From Sorghum bicolor (Eukaryota; Streptophyta; Magnoliopsida; Poales; Poaceae): a stretch of DNA of 64,000 nucleotides. The stretch covers positions 24,286,017 to 24,350,016 of the forward strand of contig NC_012879.2 in the NCBI RefSeq assembly GCF_000003195.3, written 5' to 3'. A program made the position numbers and the translations under genes. A model generated the notes under the pieces. That model worked only from the letters and a program-made list of their open reading frames with translations, was not told the origin of the DNA and searched no databases. Shown in pieces: positions 34,275 to 46,368 of this stretch (positions within the stretch are counted from its first letter, which is position 1; each line of letters opens with the position of its first letter).

Positions 34275-36478
34275 ATGGTGCCGCCGCCGCCATCCAGGAC
34301 GCCAACGACGCCAACTCGGTCCAGGGCGTCCCCTACGTCGAATCCATCGTCGAGGCCACACCCGGCGACGCCTCCAGCCAGGAGATCGCCTCCTCCTCAG
34401 GGCATCAGCTCCCGAAACGACGACAACTCCTCTAGCGCTGGTCGATATATTGAAGCCACCCTCGAAATCGAAGACGACAATGGATTCACCACTTCATATA
34501 CCCCTAGGTACATTGTTTGTGTAATCTAGTTTATTAGATTTGTGATTTTTGCCCCACGGCAATACTGGTGGAGCCCAGTGGAGTTAATTAGTTGAAGTAC
34601 ATGTGTTGAGATCAATGTTTTTCTTTATGTATCCATCAATTCAAGTTTTTCTGTTCAGAGGTTGCTTTGGATAGTTTCACATTTTTAGCCCACTAAATTA
34701 ATCTGTATATGTTCATGGCTGTGAGAATTTTTTCTAGATTGTGTTACTTTTTGATCTAATAATCCATGTTCTTCTGATGAGTGAGCTACTCGCTTTGCTT
34801 ACTTGAAATTACCTGATGGCTTGGTGATGCTGTCTATTTTGGGTGATTGATGAGTGAAATCATAAAATTACCTCAGTAGTTGATATGTGTTGCATCTGAT
34901 TACAATTGTACTATATACTATGTTTGTTTACGAATTATGCTTCTTCACACCTTCACCACTTGTGTTCCTTTGCTTAGGCACTGTTTGGTCAATTAGAGGA
35001 ATTACCGTGCTCCGTCTTTCTGTTTGTGCATTAGCAATAGTATCTTTTATTACACGCCTCCTAGATTTCAGTCACCTGGACAATTCAGGCAACTTCAGTT
35101 AGGTGTGGTGGGATTTTTTCTGGTGAGATACTGTCAATCCATAGATGAGAAAGCCATGGGAAACAGGCCAGACCAGCAGAGGTGGCTGCCTAATATTGCT
35201 AATGAAATCTTATCATACCAGTTTCAGCTTCAAATGAAATCTTTCTTGTTTAGTTGCTACTGCAATTTGCCTGGCTTAAAATTTAATTGTTTACTATATA
35301 CATGTGTATTTACTTATCAACCTTTATCCTATCAGTGCAGTGGTACAGGTAAATTATGGACTATTTATGTTCATTGCAAGAATGGACTTCCAGATCAGGA
35401 GTATGTAATGTTCAAAGTAGAAAGGGCTGCTATAAAATTGTCAGTCTTGACATCTATGAAGGATCAACTTGGATACGCTGCTCGGGACTTTTTGTATTAC
35501 AAGAAGCGTTGTGGAACAGATGTAGCTAGTCTTGAGCCTATCGATTATATCAAACATGCAGAGATGAGCCATCAAAATTGGTGAGATTGGCTTACAACCT
35601 GATAGACAAGCACTTTCAGCAGCTGAGGAGAACATGATTTTCCAGTCAACCTACAAAGAAACCACACAAATCAAATCATCCAAAATACATGGGAATGGTT
35701 ATATGGCTAAGTACCGAACTCGCAAAGAACTTATGCAAGAAAACCTTGAAGTACATGCACGTGTTGAAGCTGCAGCCAGAGAGAGGAACATTGCTTTTGA
35801 AGCAGAGGTTCAACAGCTGAAAGAACAGATTGCAAATGAAGCCGCTGAAAGGGAAAGGGAGAGAGAAGAAAATAGGAGAAAGATGCAAGAGGATCTGGAA
35901 AATGCTAAGGAAATAATGAGAGAACAAATGAAGCAAGAGTTGCTTAATATGCTAGCGCAGCACAAAGAAGGAACTTTGAATATGGTAATATTTTTATATT
36001 TCCTTTTAATCCTATGTGCTGTTAATAAACTTTTGATGATGATGATGATGCCTAATCTATTAGGTCAACTTTTTTGTGTGCAGAGTGCCGTCCAAAATAA
36101 TGACAGCACACAAATTACACCTACAATAGAAGAGGAACATGATAATGCTGAACATGGAAATGATGGCACACAAATTGATAGTTTGATTCCACAAGTAATG
36201 CCCATTCCTACACTAAGTTCTAAATGATATTGAGTTATTTACCTTGAACTGTAGCTAAAATTGATCAAACGATTTATTTTTTGAAGTGTGAGCCTGCAAG
36301 CGTTGTCACCATACAAAAAGCCGCATCTACTCGTTCTGGGGTCAACAAAAATGCTACTGGAGTCAGCAAAAATCTTTTTAGCGAAAAAACTACAAATGGA
36401 CAATCACAGAAGACTTATATCACTCAGCAACAGCTGATGAGTAGAACAAGAAATGGCAAAAAGAATAAGCAGGTAATC
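34275..36478 (+). pseudogene. Second CACTA gene (TnpA/TNP1-like accessory protein)
   Basis: Starts at 34275 with a Pro/Ser/Thr-rich exon that ends at a donor at 34508. A middle exon region at about 35150-35580 includes the LWTIYVHCKNGLPDQ and DQLGYAARDFLYYKK segments. It is followed, after a one-base frame change near 35565-35585, by a helical region (35585-35983) with RKELMQENLEVHARVEAA and a long Glu/Arg coiled coil. Further exons start at 36083 and 36287. CACTA elements usually encode a second, DNA-binding protein that recognises the subterminal repeats, and the position and coiled coil fit that role. Exons between 34508 and 35150 are unresolved. Confidence 0.55.
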
Positions 36479-37429
36479 TAAATTCCTGTTTTGTTGTGTT
36501 CTTGAATACAGAGTGCACCAATTTGGAGTTTAGTGACACATCAAATGTGATTAATCTTGTATATACAAGATGTATGGGTACATTTACCATATGTGATGAG
36601 ACCAGCAGCTGGTGTATAGATACAACATGTCAGGTTTTGACCTTGCTGTGCAAATTAGATGTTATTTCTGATGTTTGACATTGAGAACTAAAGAATTTAT
36701 TATTTGTACTGCTGCTGTTGTATAGCGGCTTATTATTTTTTGAATGCACAAGCTTATTATTGACCAGCACCTTATTATTTTTTGAATGCACTGTACTGCT
36801 GCTGTTGCATAGCAAAAACTGTGGTAACTAAAAATTAGTGGAGTCATTTAGAGAATGGCTACAGTTTTGCACAAGCATTTTCTCTTTGTTAGTTTGACTT
36901 GGGAAGGGCCTCAACCTAGAGAAAGGCCTAAGCTTAATTAAAGTGACAACAATGTTTCCATTATTTTTATATTAAGTTTACCTTTGCTCAAGTACAACCA
37001 TGTCATATTTCAATCTCTTTACATTTTCTGAATGATGTAGTAAACTTACTATTTTACTAATATCCTTTTGTTACTCTTTTCACAGTAAGTGGACAAGGTT
37101 TCAGTTGGACGCTCATAATCAAACAAGGTCATAGCCTAGGAGAGGACAAGCTGCTCATCAAGCAAAGTATCGACAATTTCATAGATTATAGGAAGTTGCA
37201 TTTTTAAAATAGTTGTGAGACAATGAGTGAACTGATAGTACTGTTGTTTGGGATGATTTATTCCATGTAAACTCGCTTATGGTTTGTCAATATATTGAAT
37301 GATTTATTATAATTGATATATACAAGTGCAATCACTTTTGATTGGGATGTTGAACCAACTTAGTAGATGCTAGTACTGTTGCAATAAAAAATGTATCCAC
37401 GAGCTATGATGCTAGGCTATATGACATAT
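36479..37429 (+). other. 3' region of second CACTA gene
   Basis: AT-rich. A possible last acceptor (TTTTCACAG) is at about 37078-37086. A duplicated segment, TATTATTTTTTGAATGCAC, occurs at about 36731 and 36773. No ORF of substance. Confidence 0.45.
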
Positions 37430-38340
37430 GGCAACAAATTAATTGCATTACAAAAGGCTCTATCGCCACGACATTACCAATGTTGCAATAACATTTGATA
37501 TATCGCAACAACTAAAATTAAGTTGCAAATAAAAATATTGCCACATCAAAACAATCGTGGCATTATCATATCAACTTTTGCAACGACTAAAAAAGCATAG
37601 CAAAAGTTAGTATTGCTACGAAACAGTGACTGTAGCCACATCTTACTCTTACAACAAAAAGTAACGTTCATAGCAAATTAGGTACTTGCCATGCTAAGAC
37701 TTGCGTGGCAAATTATGTACTTGCCACGTCATGCCGTTCGTTGCAAATTATGTACTCGCCACGATACGACTTTCGGGGCAAATTATGTACTTGCCACGTT
37801 ATGGCGTTCGTGGCAAATTATGTACTTGCCACGACATCGCGATCGCGTGGCAAGTACACTATACGCAACAAAACTGTAACGTAGCAAAACTATCATATTG
37901 CTACGCTAATAATCATTGCATGTACGACCTGTTGCTACCATGAAACCCATGGCAAGTGCTCCAATTGCCACGCCCGTGAACGTTGCGTCAAAATCCTATT
38001 GCCATGCTTGGCAACGAAATTGTAATGTCGCAAAACTATCATATTGCTACGCTAATGATCGCTGCATGTAAGACCTGTTGCTACCACGAAACCCATGGCA
38101 AGTGCTCCAATTGCCACGCCCGTGAACGTTGCGTCAAAATCCTATTGCCATGCTTGGCAACGGATTGCAATGGTTGCAACAATTCTATGCACTTGCAACG
38201 TCAAACTAGATATTGTGGCAATACCTTATTGCCACGTGACATCTTGCAACCCTTGGCAACTTACGAGATTTCGTGGCCCAAACTACTGCTTGCAACAAAA
38301 TTGGGCATATCGCAACGGTTTTTGGTCATTGCATAAGAGG
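37430..38340 (+). repeat. CACTA subterminal repeat zone
   Basis: Dense short motifs in both orientations: TTGCCACG, CGTGGCAA, GCAAC and GTTGC, including five near-copies of AAATTATGTACTTGCCACG between 37676 and 37833. Such motifs are the binding sites of the accessory transposase protein in CACTA elements. It lies directly inside the right terminus. Confidence 0.85.
37884..38162 (+). repeat. 133-bp direct duplication within the subterminal zone
   Basis: Copies at 37884-38016 and 38030-38162, both from GCAAAACTATCATATTGC to ATGCTTGGCAACG, with equal length and few substitutions. Offset 146 bp. Confidence 0.92.
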
Positions 38341-38355
38341 TAGAATTTAGTAGTG
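38341..38355 (-). repeat. Right terminal inverted repeat of CACTA element
   Basis: Reads CACTACTAAATTCTA on the - strand, the diagnostic CACTA terminus. The flank to the right (AAGGGGCAAGTGCCC) continues an Athila-like retrotransposon. Confidence 0.85.
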
Positions 38356-40837
38356 AAGGGGCAAGTGCCCGGAACCTCGAAAGAAAAGAAAAAGTGAGAC
38401 GAGAGGTAAAAATGGACAAGTGTCCGACAGTAGAATTAGGGGTACAAGATACCCACCTGAGAGAAAAGAAAAAGAAACATAGAGCATCTCATTCTCCTCA
38501 AAAGTTTCAAAAGAGCAGGAAAGGTATGTATCCCCTCAAAAGAGCACCAGTAGAATTAGACTTTCACCATTGTTATCACCATCATCACCATACACCATTC
38601 ATTCGCCACACATGCACATCTTGATTTGACTTATTGACTTGTTTCTCTGGATCCATGGTTTGACTATACAATAAATGTCTTGTAAGTATATATACTTTAT
38701 CTCCCACCTATGAGCTCTAGATATCAAAAGCCTTATTAGAGTAGGATGTGAGAGAAGGCAATGTCACTATGCCTTATACTGCAAATACTACATACTTTGA
38801 GAGAAGGCATACACCATTACTGCCTTGGTAAGGATCCAGAAACACCACAAAAGAGAGATCTGAGAGAGTAATACAAGGAATCTCTGAGTTTTATTTGAAA
38901 ATCTACAAAAGCTCCAGAGCTATAGCTGATCAAGAATAAGAGACATGGCGCTTGACTAGACCGTTCTAACTTTTAACTGCTCAAGACAGAAGTGATGGAT
39001 ACAAGTCCCGTGGTAAAAGGTAAAATGAATAAGTTTTAAGTCTTGACAGTTTACTCTAACTCAGAGATGAGACCTTATTTGAAAGCATGTGCACCGTCAA
39101 CTTTTAAAGGCATTACAACAACTTCTGATCCATCACTGAGATTATGCTTGCTCAGGGACGAGCAAGAGGTAAGCTTGGGGGAGTTTGTTGACGGTCCTTA
39201 AGTATCAAATATAATCAACAAATAAACAAAGAAAAGGATCCAAATGCAACCGACATCCAGACATAGGGTTTTATCTCACAGAATTCCACGAGTTTTGGTG
39301 TTTGTCTATTTCTGCAGGGGGTTATCTGGAATTATGGAAGAAAGACCCACATGTCAGGTTTACATAGAGATATTAACATGCCGCGCAATTATCTAACATC
39401 TAGAAGAGTCCAGAAGCCACAGGAATGAACGGGAGGCCGATCGGGGCCGATAGCAGGGTGCCCGCCCTCCCTCCTTGGGCGCCCGCCCTGGTCTGAGGGC
39501 CAATCAGCTTCAACCTCGCGGATCATGCTCCACCGACCTAAGGGATCAAGAAAAACCATGCGATTAATGTCAGTTTGATCCGACGACCCACATTCATTTG
39601 GAAGGACTATATAAGCAGACCCCCTGGCACATGGAGGAGAGGACCTCTGAACCCTATTTCATTATCCATCTCGGGAGAAGAAGCCTCTGATCAAGCCCTA
39701 GAGCCACCACATCAATAGATCTCTAGTTTAGCATAGCTACATAGGATTAGAACTAGAAGGAGTCAATCTTCGATTGGTTTCCAGATCTGTCAAGAGGATT
39801 CTTGGTAATTCCTCTACTGTTCTTCAATTGTTCATCATTGTTCTTCAATATTGTGGATATGACTTTGTTCTACTTCAACATATTGATTATGACTTTGCTC
39901 TACTTGTTTATATTTGCAATTATATTGTTCTTAGTTTATCATAGTTCTATGCTTGGCTTAGTTAGATTGGAATTATATACATGTTTAGGATCGTATAGCG
40001 TTTATCTATGTGTACAGTGGGTAAATGATAAGTATTATGTAGGCGTGGTGCCTATACCGTATTTATCTGCGATTGTACCCTATATGCCATATCGTGGGGT
40101 ACTTCATGGTAGTGACAGCTCCATCGATTCTTATATAGTTCCCCTCTCGTGTATAGGGCTGGCAGAGCAACATTATTACAGGGTTGTGATTGCTATGTTT
40201 CTCATCTTCCTTGATAATATCACTATGCATGGGCGCAGTCCTGTCTTGCAATGATTGCCAAGTATAATTGCACTAACTATGATATGCTAGACTTTATAGT
40301 TAAGAATAACTTAGGAAATATTCTTGTAGTTCATCCTAATTCAATGCTAATGACTTGCTACAATATCTATTGAGGTGCTTATCATATTTATATGTGGCTA
40401 AGTTATGCTGATCAGATTAATTATCTTTGTCACCATTCATACTTTATCTATCTTTTATGTGACATTTATCCCTGTATGAAAGAGATAGATAAATGCTCTC
40501 AATTATACATGTAATGATAGATACTCAATTCTATATTCCATTCCATAATCAACAGTGATGTTTAGCAATCCCTTCCCAGTGGTAAAAATATAAATAACGA
40601 TACCTGGAATACATCCCGGTTAAAATGCTACATCGGTATTAATCTGTATGCTTGCAGATCTCATTTATTATTTATTTAGAAGAGCAATTGAATATTTCAA
40701 TACCGCGTCTCTCATGTCATGTTGGGGATGACAACTTGGCTTAAGTGGCATGAGGGATAGGTTTGGCATTTTTGGTGCCGTTATCAGAATTAGAAAACTA
40801 AGTCTACTTTTGGTAGTGACGTTAAGAATGCCCAACA
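38356..40837 (+). mobile_element. Athila-like non-autonomous gypsy element A, 3' part
   Basis: Right-hand end of an element whose left part lies beyond the CACTA insertion. 38356-39185 is the non-coding 3' interior, matching the complement of about 46369-47210 in the rearranged copy. The polypurine tract AAGCTTGGGGGAGTTT precedes the LTR. The flank after the LTR (ACGCT, 40838-40842) lies in copia pol, so this element is inserted in that gene. Confidence 0.85.
39186..40837 (+). repeat. 3' LTR of Athila-like element A
   Basis: 1652 bp from TGTTGACGGTCCTTAAG to TTAAGAATGCCCAACA. The same LTR family occurs at 43585-45106, 45888-46368 (-), 51322-52020 (-) and 52026-53073. A possible TATA (ACTATATAAGC) is at about 39606-39616. 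The ORF at 39802-40254 recurs in other copies but looks like AT-rich non-coding sequence. Confidence 0.92.
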
Positions 40838-42432
40838 ACGCTCTAGACATGCTTTACTTATTGAACATCACGCTTTTGTGTCTCTTGAAAATGAACCAAA
40901 GACTATAGAGGAAGCTCTTCATGATGCGGATTGGATCATTGCCATGCAAGAGGAGTTGAACAACTTCTCTCGCAACCAAGTGTGGACACTTGAAGAGCGA
41001 CCCAAAGATGCAAGAGTGATTGGAACCAAGTGGGTCTTCCGAAACAAGAAGGATGATCAAGGCAAAGTGGTGCACAACAAGGCAAGGCTCGTGGCAAAAG
41101 GCTTTTCACAAGTGGAAGGTCTTGACTTCGGTGAAACCTTTACACCGGTGGCAAGACTTGAAGCAATCCGTATCCTACTTGCATATGCATCTAGTCATGA
41201 TATCAAGTTGTTTCAAATGGATGTGAAAAGTGCTTTTTTGAATGGTTATATTAATGAGCTTGTCTATGTTGAGCAACCCCCCGGTTTTAAAGACCCTAGG
41301 TACCCCAAGCATGTCTACCGGTTGTCCAAGGCTCTCTATGGTCTCAAGCAAGCTCCTAGAGCTTGGTATGAGAGGCTTAGGGACTTCCTCATTGAGAAGG
41401 GCTTCAAGATTGGGAAAGTTGACATAACACTCTTCACCAAGAAAATGAATGGGGAAATCTTCATTTGCCAAGTTTATGTTGATGATATTATTTTTGGCTC
41501 AACTAATGAAGATTTTTGCAAGGAATTTGGTGATTTGATGTCCAAGGAGTTTGAGATGTCCATGATTGGCGAGCTATCCTTCTTCCTAGGATTTCAAGTT
41601 AGGCAAATGAAGGAAGGGGTCTTCATCTCTCAAGAGAAGTACACACAAGATCTTCTCAAGAGGTTCAAGATGATGGATTGCAAGCCAATCAAGACTCCCA
41701 TGGCATCAAATGGGCATCTCGACTTGGATGAGGGAGGTAACCCAATTGACAAGACTCTCTATCGTTCCATGATTGGAAGTCTACTCTACCTCATCGCATC
41801 TAGGCCTGATATCATGTTTAGTGTGTGTATGTGTGCTAGGTATCAAGCATTGCCTATGGAATCTCACTTGATTGCCGTCAAGAGAATTCTTAGGTACCTA
41901 AAATACACACTTGCCTTGGCTTGTGGTATCCCAAAGGTGCAAGATTCCAACTTGTAGGCTATTTCGATTCGGATTATGCCGGGTGCTGGATTGATAGAAA
42001 AAGCACATCCGGAGGGTGCCATTTCCTAGGTAGATCTCTTGTCTCTTGGATGTCAAAGAAACAAAACAGTGTTGCCTTGTCAACGGCCGAGGCGGAATAC
42101 ATTGCCGCCGGTGCTTGTTGTGCACAAATACTCTACATGAAACAAACTTTCCTAGACTATGGAGTAGTACTAGACAAAGTACCTTTGTTGCGTGACAACG
42201 AAAGTGCCGTAAAACTTGCTAACAACCCGGTTCAACACACCCGCACAAAACACATTGACATCCGCCACCACTTCCTTAGGGATCATGTTGCTAAAGGTGA
42301 TATATCTGTAGAGAATGTGGGTACGGAAAATCAATTGGCGGATATCTTCACAAACCCCTAGATGAAGCTAGGTTTTGTTTGTTGAGAAATAGACTTAATG
42401 TGCTTGATCTTTCTAACTTCATAAAAAAATGA
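40838..42432 (+). pseudogene. pol: Copia reverse transcriptase and RNase H
   Basis: Open from the Athila junction at 40838. Reverse transcriptase shows RVIGTKWVFRNKKDD, NKARLVAKGFSQ, FQMDVKSAFLNGYI, LYGLKQAPRAWYERL and the catalytic YVDDIIFGST (about 41475-41505). The frame shifts near 41911-41920, then RNase H continues with FDSDYAGCWIDRKSTSG, LSTAEAEYIAA and HIDIRHHFLRD. A second single-base loss at about 42352-42354 interrupts the QLADIFT motif, after which the normal frame runs to TGA 42430-42432. Closest in character to Sire/Opie/Ji elements of grasses. Confidence 0.92.
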
Positions 42433-43484
42433 AGTTGTGTGTTGACTTTGTAAATAGCTTTTGTTTTGCATGTCATGCATACCAAAACTAAAATACAAAA
42501 AGAATTGTGTGTAGGGTTTGTGTAACATGGTTAAGATAACCCCCTTGTGTGTGTGAAAAAGCTTAACCTTGGATCAAACTTCACAAGCATTAGTTTACTT
42601 TCAAGTATTGCATTTCACCTCATATCATATGCATGCTTGTGAGTTGGCCGTTTATTTTTGGTTATGTCTTGAGCATCCGTTGTGTTCGTCCATAGATAGG
42701 GGGAGCATTCAAAGCTCATTATGATTTAAACCCCTAGCTTTATGGCCACACGATGCTCCTTGGTGCTTTCACTTGACTATTTTCATAAAAACTACTATGC
42801 CTAAGGCTAAATATTTGTGAAAACTTGAGGGTTTGAGAGAGGTCACTCATACCAGTTCCAATTGGTGCTTATTTGAGTCTTCTTAAAGTTGGAATTTGGT
42901 TGGGTAAAAGTCGGATGAAGTTTGAAGTTGAAAAAGGACTCAGAGGTGCACTAGACGATGCACCAGACTCTCCTGCAGAGCGTCCGGTGCAGTGAGTCTG
43001 CTCGACAATACTCACCGGACCAAGGAACAGTATCCCTGCAGCGTCCGGTGAGATGCGTCCGGTGCTCAGCCAGGCATGCCTGAGGGCACTGGACGCTAAA
43101 GCCAGCGTCCGGTGGCCATCGTCCAGAGCTCGGCTGAATGAAAACACTCTCTATGTTTTAGTCCGGTGCCACATAATGAGCGTCCGGTGACCCCGCAGCG
43201 GGCGCATATAACCTGTGCTCAGGGGCTTTTCGCACAGACGGTTTCTTCTCCCCGCGAACAGACCAGCTGTGCCCGAGCCCTAGACCGAGCCACCGATCCG
43301 CCGCCACCATTTTCTTCGAGTTTTTCCCCGGTGAAATCCCATCTTCCCCGCGTAGACCCAAACAGTTTCCTCTTCCCTCTCCTCACGCAAGGATCCCTTC
43401 CTTGCGAGGTGTTTAGGGTTTGGGGTAAGTTCTTTGATCTGCGCCCTCAAGGTGTTTGATTTAATGTGTGAATGAATTAAATTG
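42433..43484 (+). other. Copia internal region with second promoter-like block
   Basis: AT-rich to 42930, with a polypurine-like TAGGGGGAGCATTC at about 42697. Then come five exact GCGTCCGGTG motifs (42980, 43041, 43055, 43105, 43180) plus variants, a TATA-like GCATATAACC at 43204-43213, a GC-rich leader without an ATG-initiated long ORF, and a donor GGG/GTAAGT at 43425. The arrangement mirrors the U3 of the LTR (56676-57090). It probably drives the extra ORF at 53106. Confidence 0.6.
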
Positions 43485-43584
43485 NNNNNNNNNNNNNNNN
43501 NNNNNNNNNNNNNNNNNNNNNNNNNNNNNNNNNNNNNNNNNNNNNNNNNNNNNNNNNNNNNNNNNNNNNNNNNNNNNNNNNNNN
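43485..43584. other. Assembly gap, exactly 100 N
   Basis: 100 unknown bases, a conventional scaffold gap of unspecified size. The left side is copia interior and the right side is 155 bp into an Athila-like LTR, so at least that LTR start is missing. Confidence 0.99.
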
Positions 43585-45106
43585 GAAAGGCCCACACGTC
43601 GGGATACCATAGAGATATTAACGTCCCACACAATTATCTTACATCTAGAAGACTCCAGAAGCCACGAGACCGAAACGGAGGCGAAACGGGGCCAGAGGCA
43701 GGGCGCCCGCCCTCCTGCCCTAGGCGCCTGCCCTCCTGCCCTAGGCGCCCGCCCCCTCTGAGAGTCCAATCAGGAATCTGCTTCGTGGGAGATCTCCACG
43801 GACCTAAAGGATCAAGGATAACCGTTCAATCTAAGTCGGTTTGATCCAACGGTCCATATTCACTTGAAGGGACTATAAAACCAGACCCCCTGGCCCCTGG
43901 AGGAGAGAGCCTCTCAACCCTAATTCATTGTTCCTCAAGGGAGAAGAAGCCTCTGATCAAGATTAGAGCCACCACATCAATTAGATATCTAGATTAGCAT
44001 AGCTAGATAGGATTAGAACTAGAAGGAGTCAATCTTCGATTGGTTTCCGGATCTGTCAGGAGGATTCTTGGTAATTCTCTAATTGTGCTTCTAATTGCTT
44101 TCTAGTTATCTTTGTTCTTCAATATTATGAATATGACTTTGTTCTATTTCAATATATTGCTTATGACTTTGCTCTACTTGCTTATATTCAAGATTATATT
44201 GTTCTTAGTTTATCATAGTTATGTACTTGGCTTAGTTAGATTGGATCTATATACATGCTTAGGATCGTATAGCGTTTATCCATCGGATCCATGGGTAAAT
44301 GATAGATATTGTGTAGGCGTGGTGCTTATACCGTATTTATCTGCGATTGTACCCAATATGCCAGATCGTGGGGTAGTTCGTGATAGTGACAGCTTCATTG
44401 ATTCTTATATAGTCCCCCTCTCGTGTATTGGGCTGGTAGAGCAACATTATTACAGGAGAGTGATTGCTATGTTTCTAATTTACCTTGCTAATATCACTAT
44501 GCATGGGCGTAGTCTTGTCTCGCAATGATTGCTATGTATGCTTGCACTAATTATGATAATGCTAGACTATATAGTTGAGAATAACTTAGGAAATATTCTT
44601 GTAGTTCGTTCTAATACCATGCTAATGACTTTCTAGAGTATCTAATTGAGGTGCTTATCATATTTATTATGTGGCTAGATCAGATTAATTATCTTTGTCA
44701 CTATTCATTATTTCATATATCTTTTATGTGACATTTATCCCTGTATGAAAGAGTTAGATAAATGTTCTCAATTATACATGCAATGATAGATACTCAATCT
44801 CATATTCTATTCTGTAATCAATATTGATGATTGCTAATCCCTTCCTAGTGGTAAAAATATAAATAACGATACCTGGAATACTTCCCGGTTAAAATGCTAC
44901 ATCGGTATTAATCTGTGCGCTTACAGATCCCATTCATTATTTCTTTAGAAGAGCAATTGCATATTTCAATACCGCGTCTCTTATATCATGCTGGGGATGA
45001 CAACTTGGCTTAAGTGGTGTGAGGGATAGGTTTGGCATTTTTGGCACCGTTACTAGATTTAGAGAACTTAGTCTACTTTTGGTAATGATGTTAAGAATAC
45101 CCAACA
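43585..45106 (+). repeat. Athila-like LTR C, start lost in gap
   Basis: Corresponds to positions 155 onward of the LTR at 39186-40837 and ends TTAAGAATACCCAACA. The next bases are not a primer-binding site but a protease coding segment in the opposite orientation. Confidence 0.9.
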
Positions 45107-45870
45107 CGGCCATTATGTTGACGCCCGATCCAGTGTCGCAAAACGTCTTGTAGAAGTTGTATCCATTTATGGAGCAGTAGATGCTTGGCATTCCTGGGTC
45201 GTCCTTCTTGGTCAAAAATGGTGACTTAAGTTGGTGATCTTGTTCTCCATGAACTACAGTGACCATCTTAGCTGACTCGGTCCACACTTGCTTGTTCCTA
45301 TTCCTCTGGTTGGTCCTCTTCCTTGATTCACATCTGGATTGATCTGGGATTTGTGTAGTCTTGTTCTTGAAGAAAAATGTTTCCTTCCTCCCTTTGATGT
45401 AGAAACTGATCTTGGCAGCTCTAGCGTAGATGATAGCTCCCGAGCTGTTCAAGAATGGCCTCCCTAGGATGATAGGTGCTCTCTCATCATTTCCGGTCTC
45501 TACCACTACGAAGTCTGCTGGGGCATACAAGGTACCAACTCGGACACAAAGGTTCTTCACTATTCCTTTTGGAAAACTTATCGTCTGATCTGCAAACTGC
45601 AAACACATGGTTGTCTCTAATAAAGGATATGTAAAGAATTTCTCATAGAGTACCCTGGGTATAATGTTGACGCTGGAGCCAAAGTCGCAGAGTGCTTCTG
45701 GGACGTCCACCATGCCGATGGAGATCGAGATGACAGGGCATCCTGGATCGCCTATCTTGACCGGCAGAAGGTCAATAGTGAATTCTGTGATGGGGTTACT
45801 CCAATTACCTGCATCAAACATGTCTACAAGATTTGCAGATTCTAATCCTTCCGGTTGTGATGGTATACCG
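45107..45870 (-). pseudogene. Gag C-terminus and protease fragment
   Basis: Copy of about 49085-49828 of the same block, with matching breakpoints at the start (CGGCCATTATGTTGACG) and end (GGTATACCGG). Encodes the first protease (LCDFGSSVNIIPR, IILGRPFLN) with an undamaged CAG where the other copy has TAG, and the first part of the second protease (CDTGSGVNIM), where it stops at the LTR. It also retains eight residues (starting LYEKFF) that the other copy has lost. Confidence 0.88.
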
Positions 45871-45887
45871 GAAGAGCAATTGCAGAT

Positions 45888-46368
45888 TCTAATGAATTAG
45901 GGTAGAGAGGCTCTCTCCTCCAGGGGCCAGGAGGTCTGGTTTTATAGACCCTTCAAGTGAATATGGGCCATTGGATCAAACCGACATTGATTGAACGGTT
46001 ATCCTTGATCCTTTAGGTCGGTGGAGATCTCCCACGAAGCAGAGTCCTGATTAGACTCTCAGAGGGGGCGGGCGCCCAGGGCAGGAGGGCGGGCGCCCTG
46101 CCTCTGGCCCCGTTTCGCCTCCGCTTCGGTCTCGTCTCTTTTGGAGTCTTCTAGATGTAAGATAATTGTGTGGCACGTTAATATCTCTATGTAATCCCGA
46201 CGTGTGGGCCTTTCTTCCGTATTTCCTGATAACCCCCTGCAGAAATAGACAAACACCAAAACTCGTGGAATTCTGTCAAATAAAACCCTAAGTCTAGATG
46301 TTGATTTCATTTGGATCCTTTTCTTTATTTATTTGATAATTAAATTTGATACTTAAGGACCGTCAACA
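45888..46368 (-). repeat. Athila-like LTR, first 480 bp
   Basis: The complement begins TGTTGACGGTCCTTAAGTATC at 46368 and matches the start of the LTR at 39186. It breaks off into the protease fragment near 45871-45888 through a short stretch also found elsewhere in the LTR (AGAAGAGCAATTGCA). Confidence 0.88.

Larger units (their letters stand above)
1..38355 (+). mobile_element. CACTA (En/Spm) transposon, left end outside window
   Basis: Defined by a TNP2-type transposase gene (540-3813 plus 29986-30362), a second transposon gene (34275-36478), a subterminal repeat zone (37430-38340) and a right terminus reading CACTACTAAATTC on the complementary strand (38341-38355). The right flank starts AAG. 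The related Athila-like copy at about 47190-47220 reads through this site with AAAAAGGGGG, which fits a 3-bp AAG duplication typical of CACTA elements, although the left end is not in the window. It is interrupted by a 26-kb nested retrotransposon (3814-29980). Whether every segment between 30363 and 37430 belonged to the original element is inferred, not proven. Confidence 0.8.

Noticed and set aside
37691..38343. Several overlapping open frames
   Set aside because: They run through tandem CACTA subterminal motifs in multiple frames, which is a repeat effect.
39802..40254. 138-150 codon ORFs in the Athila-like LTRs (also 44112-44528 and 52111-52527)
   Set aside because: Present in every LTR copy with changing residues and a strongly AT-biased, hydrophobic composition; best explained as shared LTR ancestry.
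43461..43844. Open frames running through the N block
   Set aside because: They exist only because unknown bases do not translate to stops.
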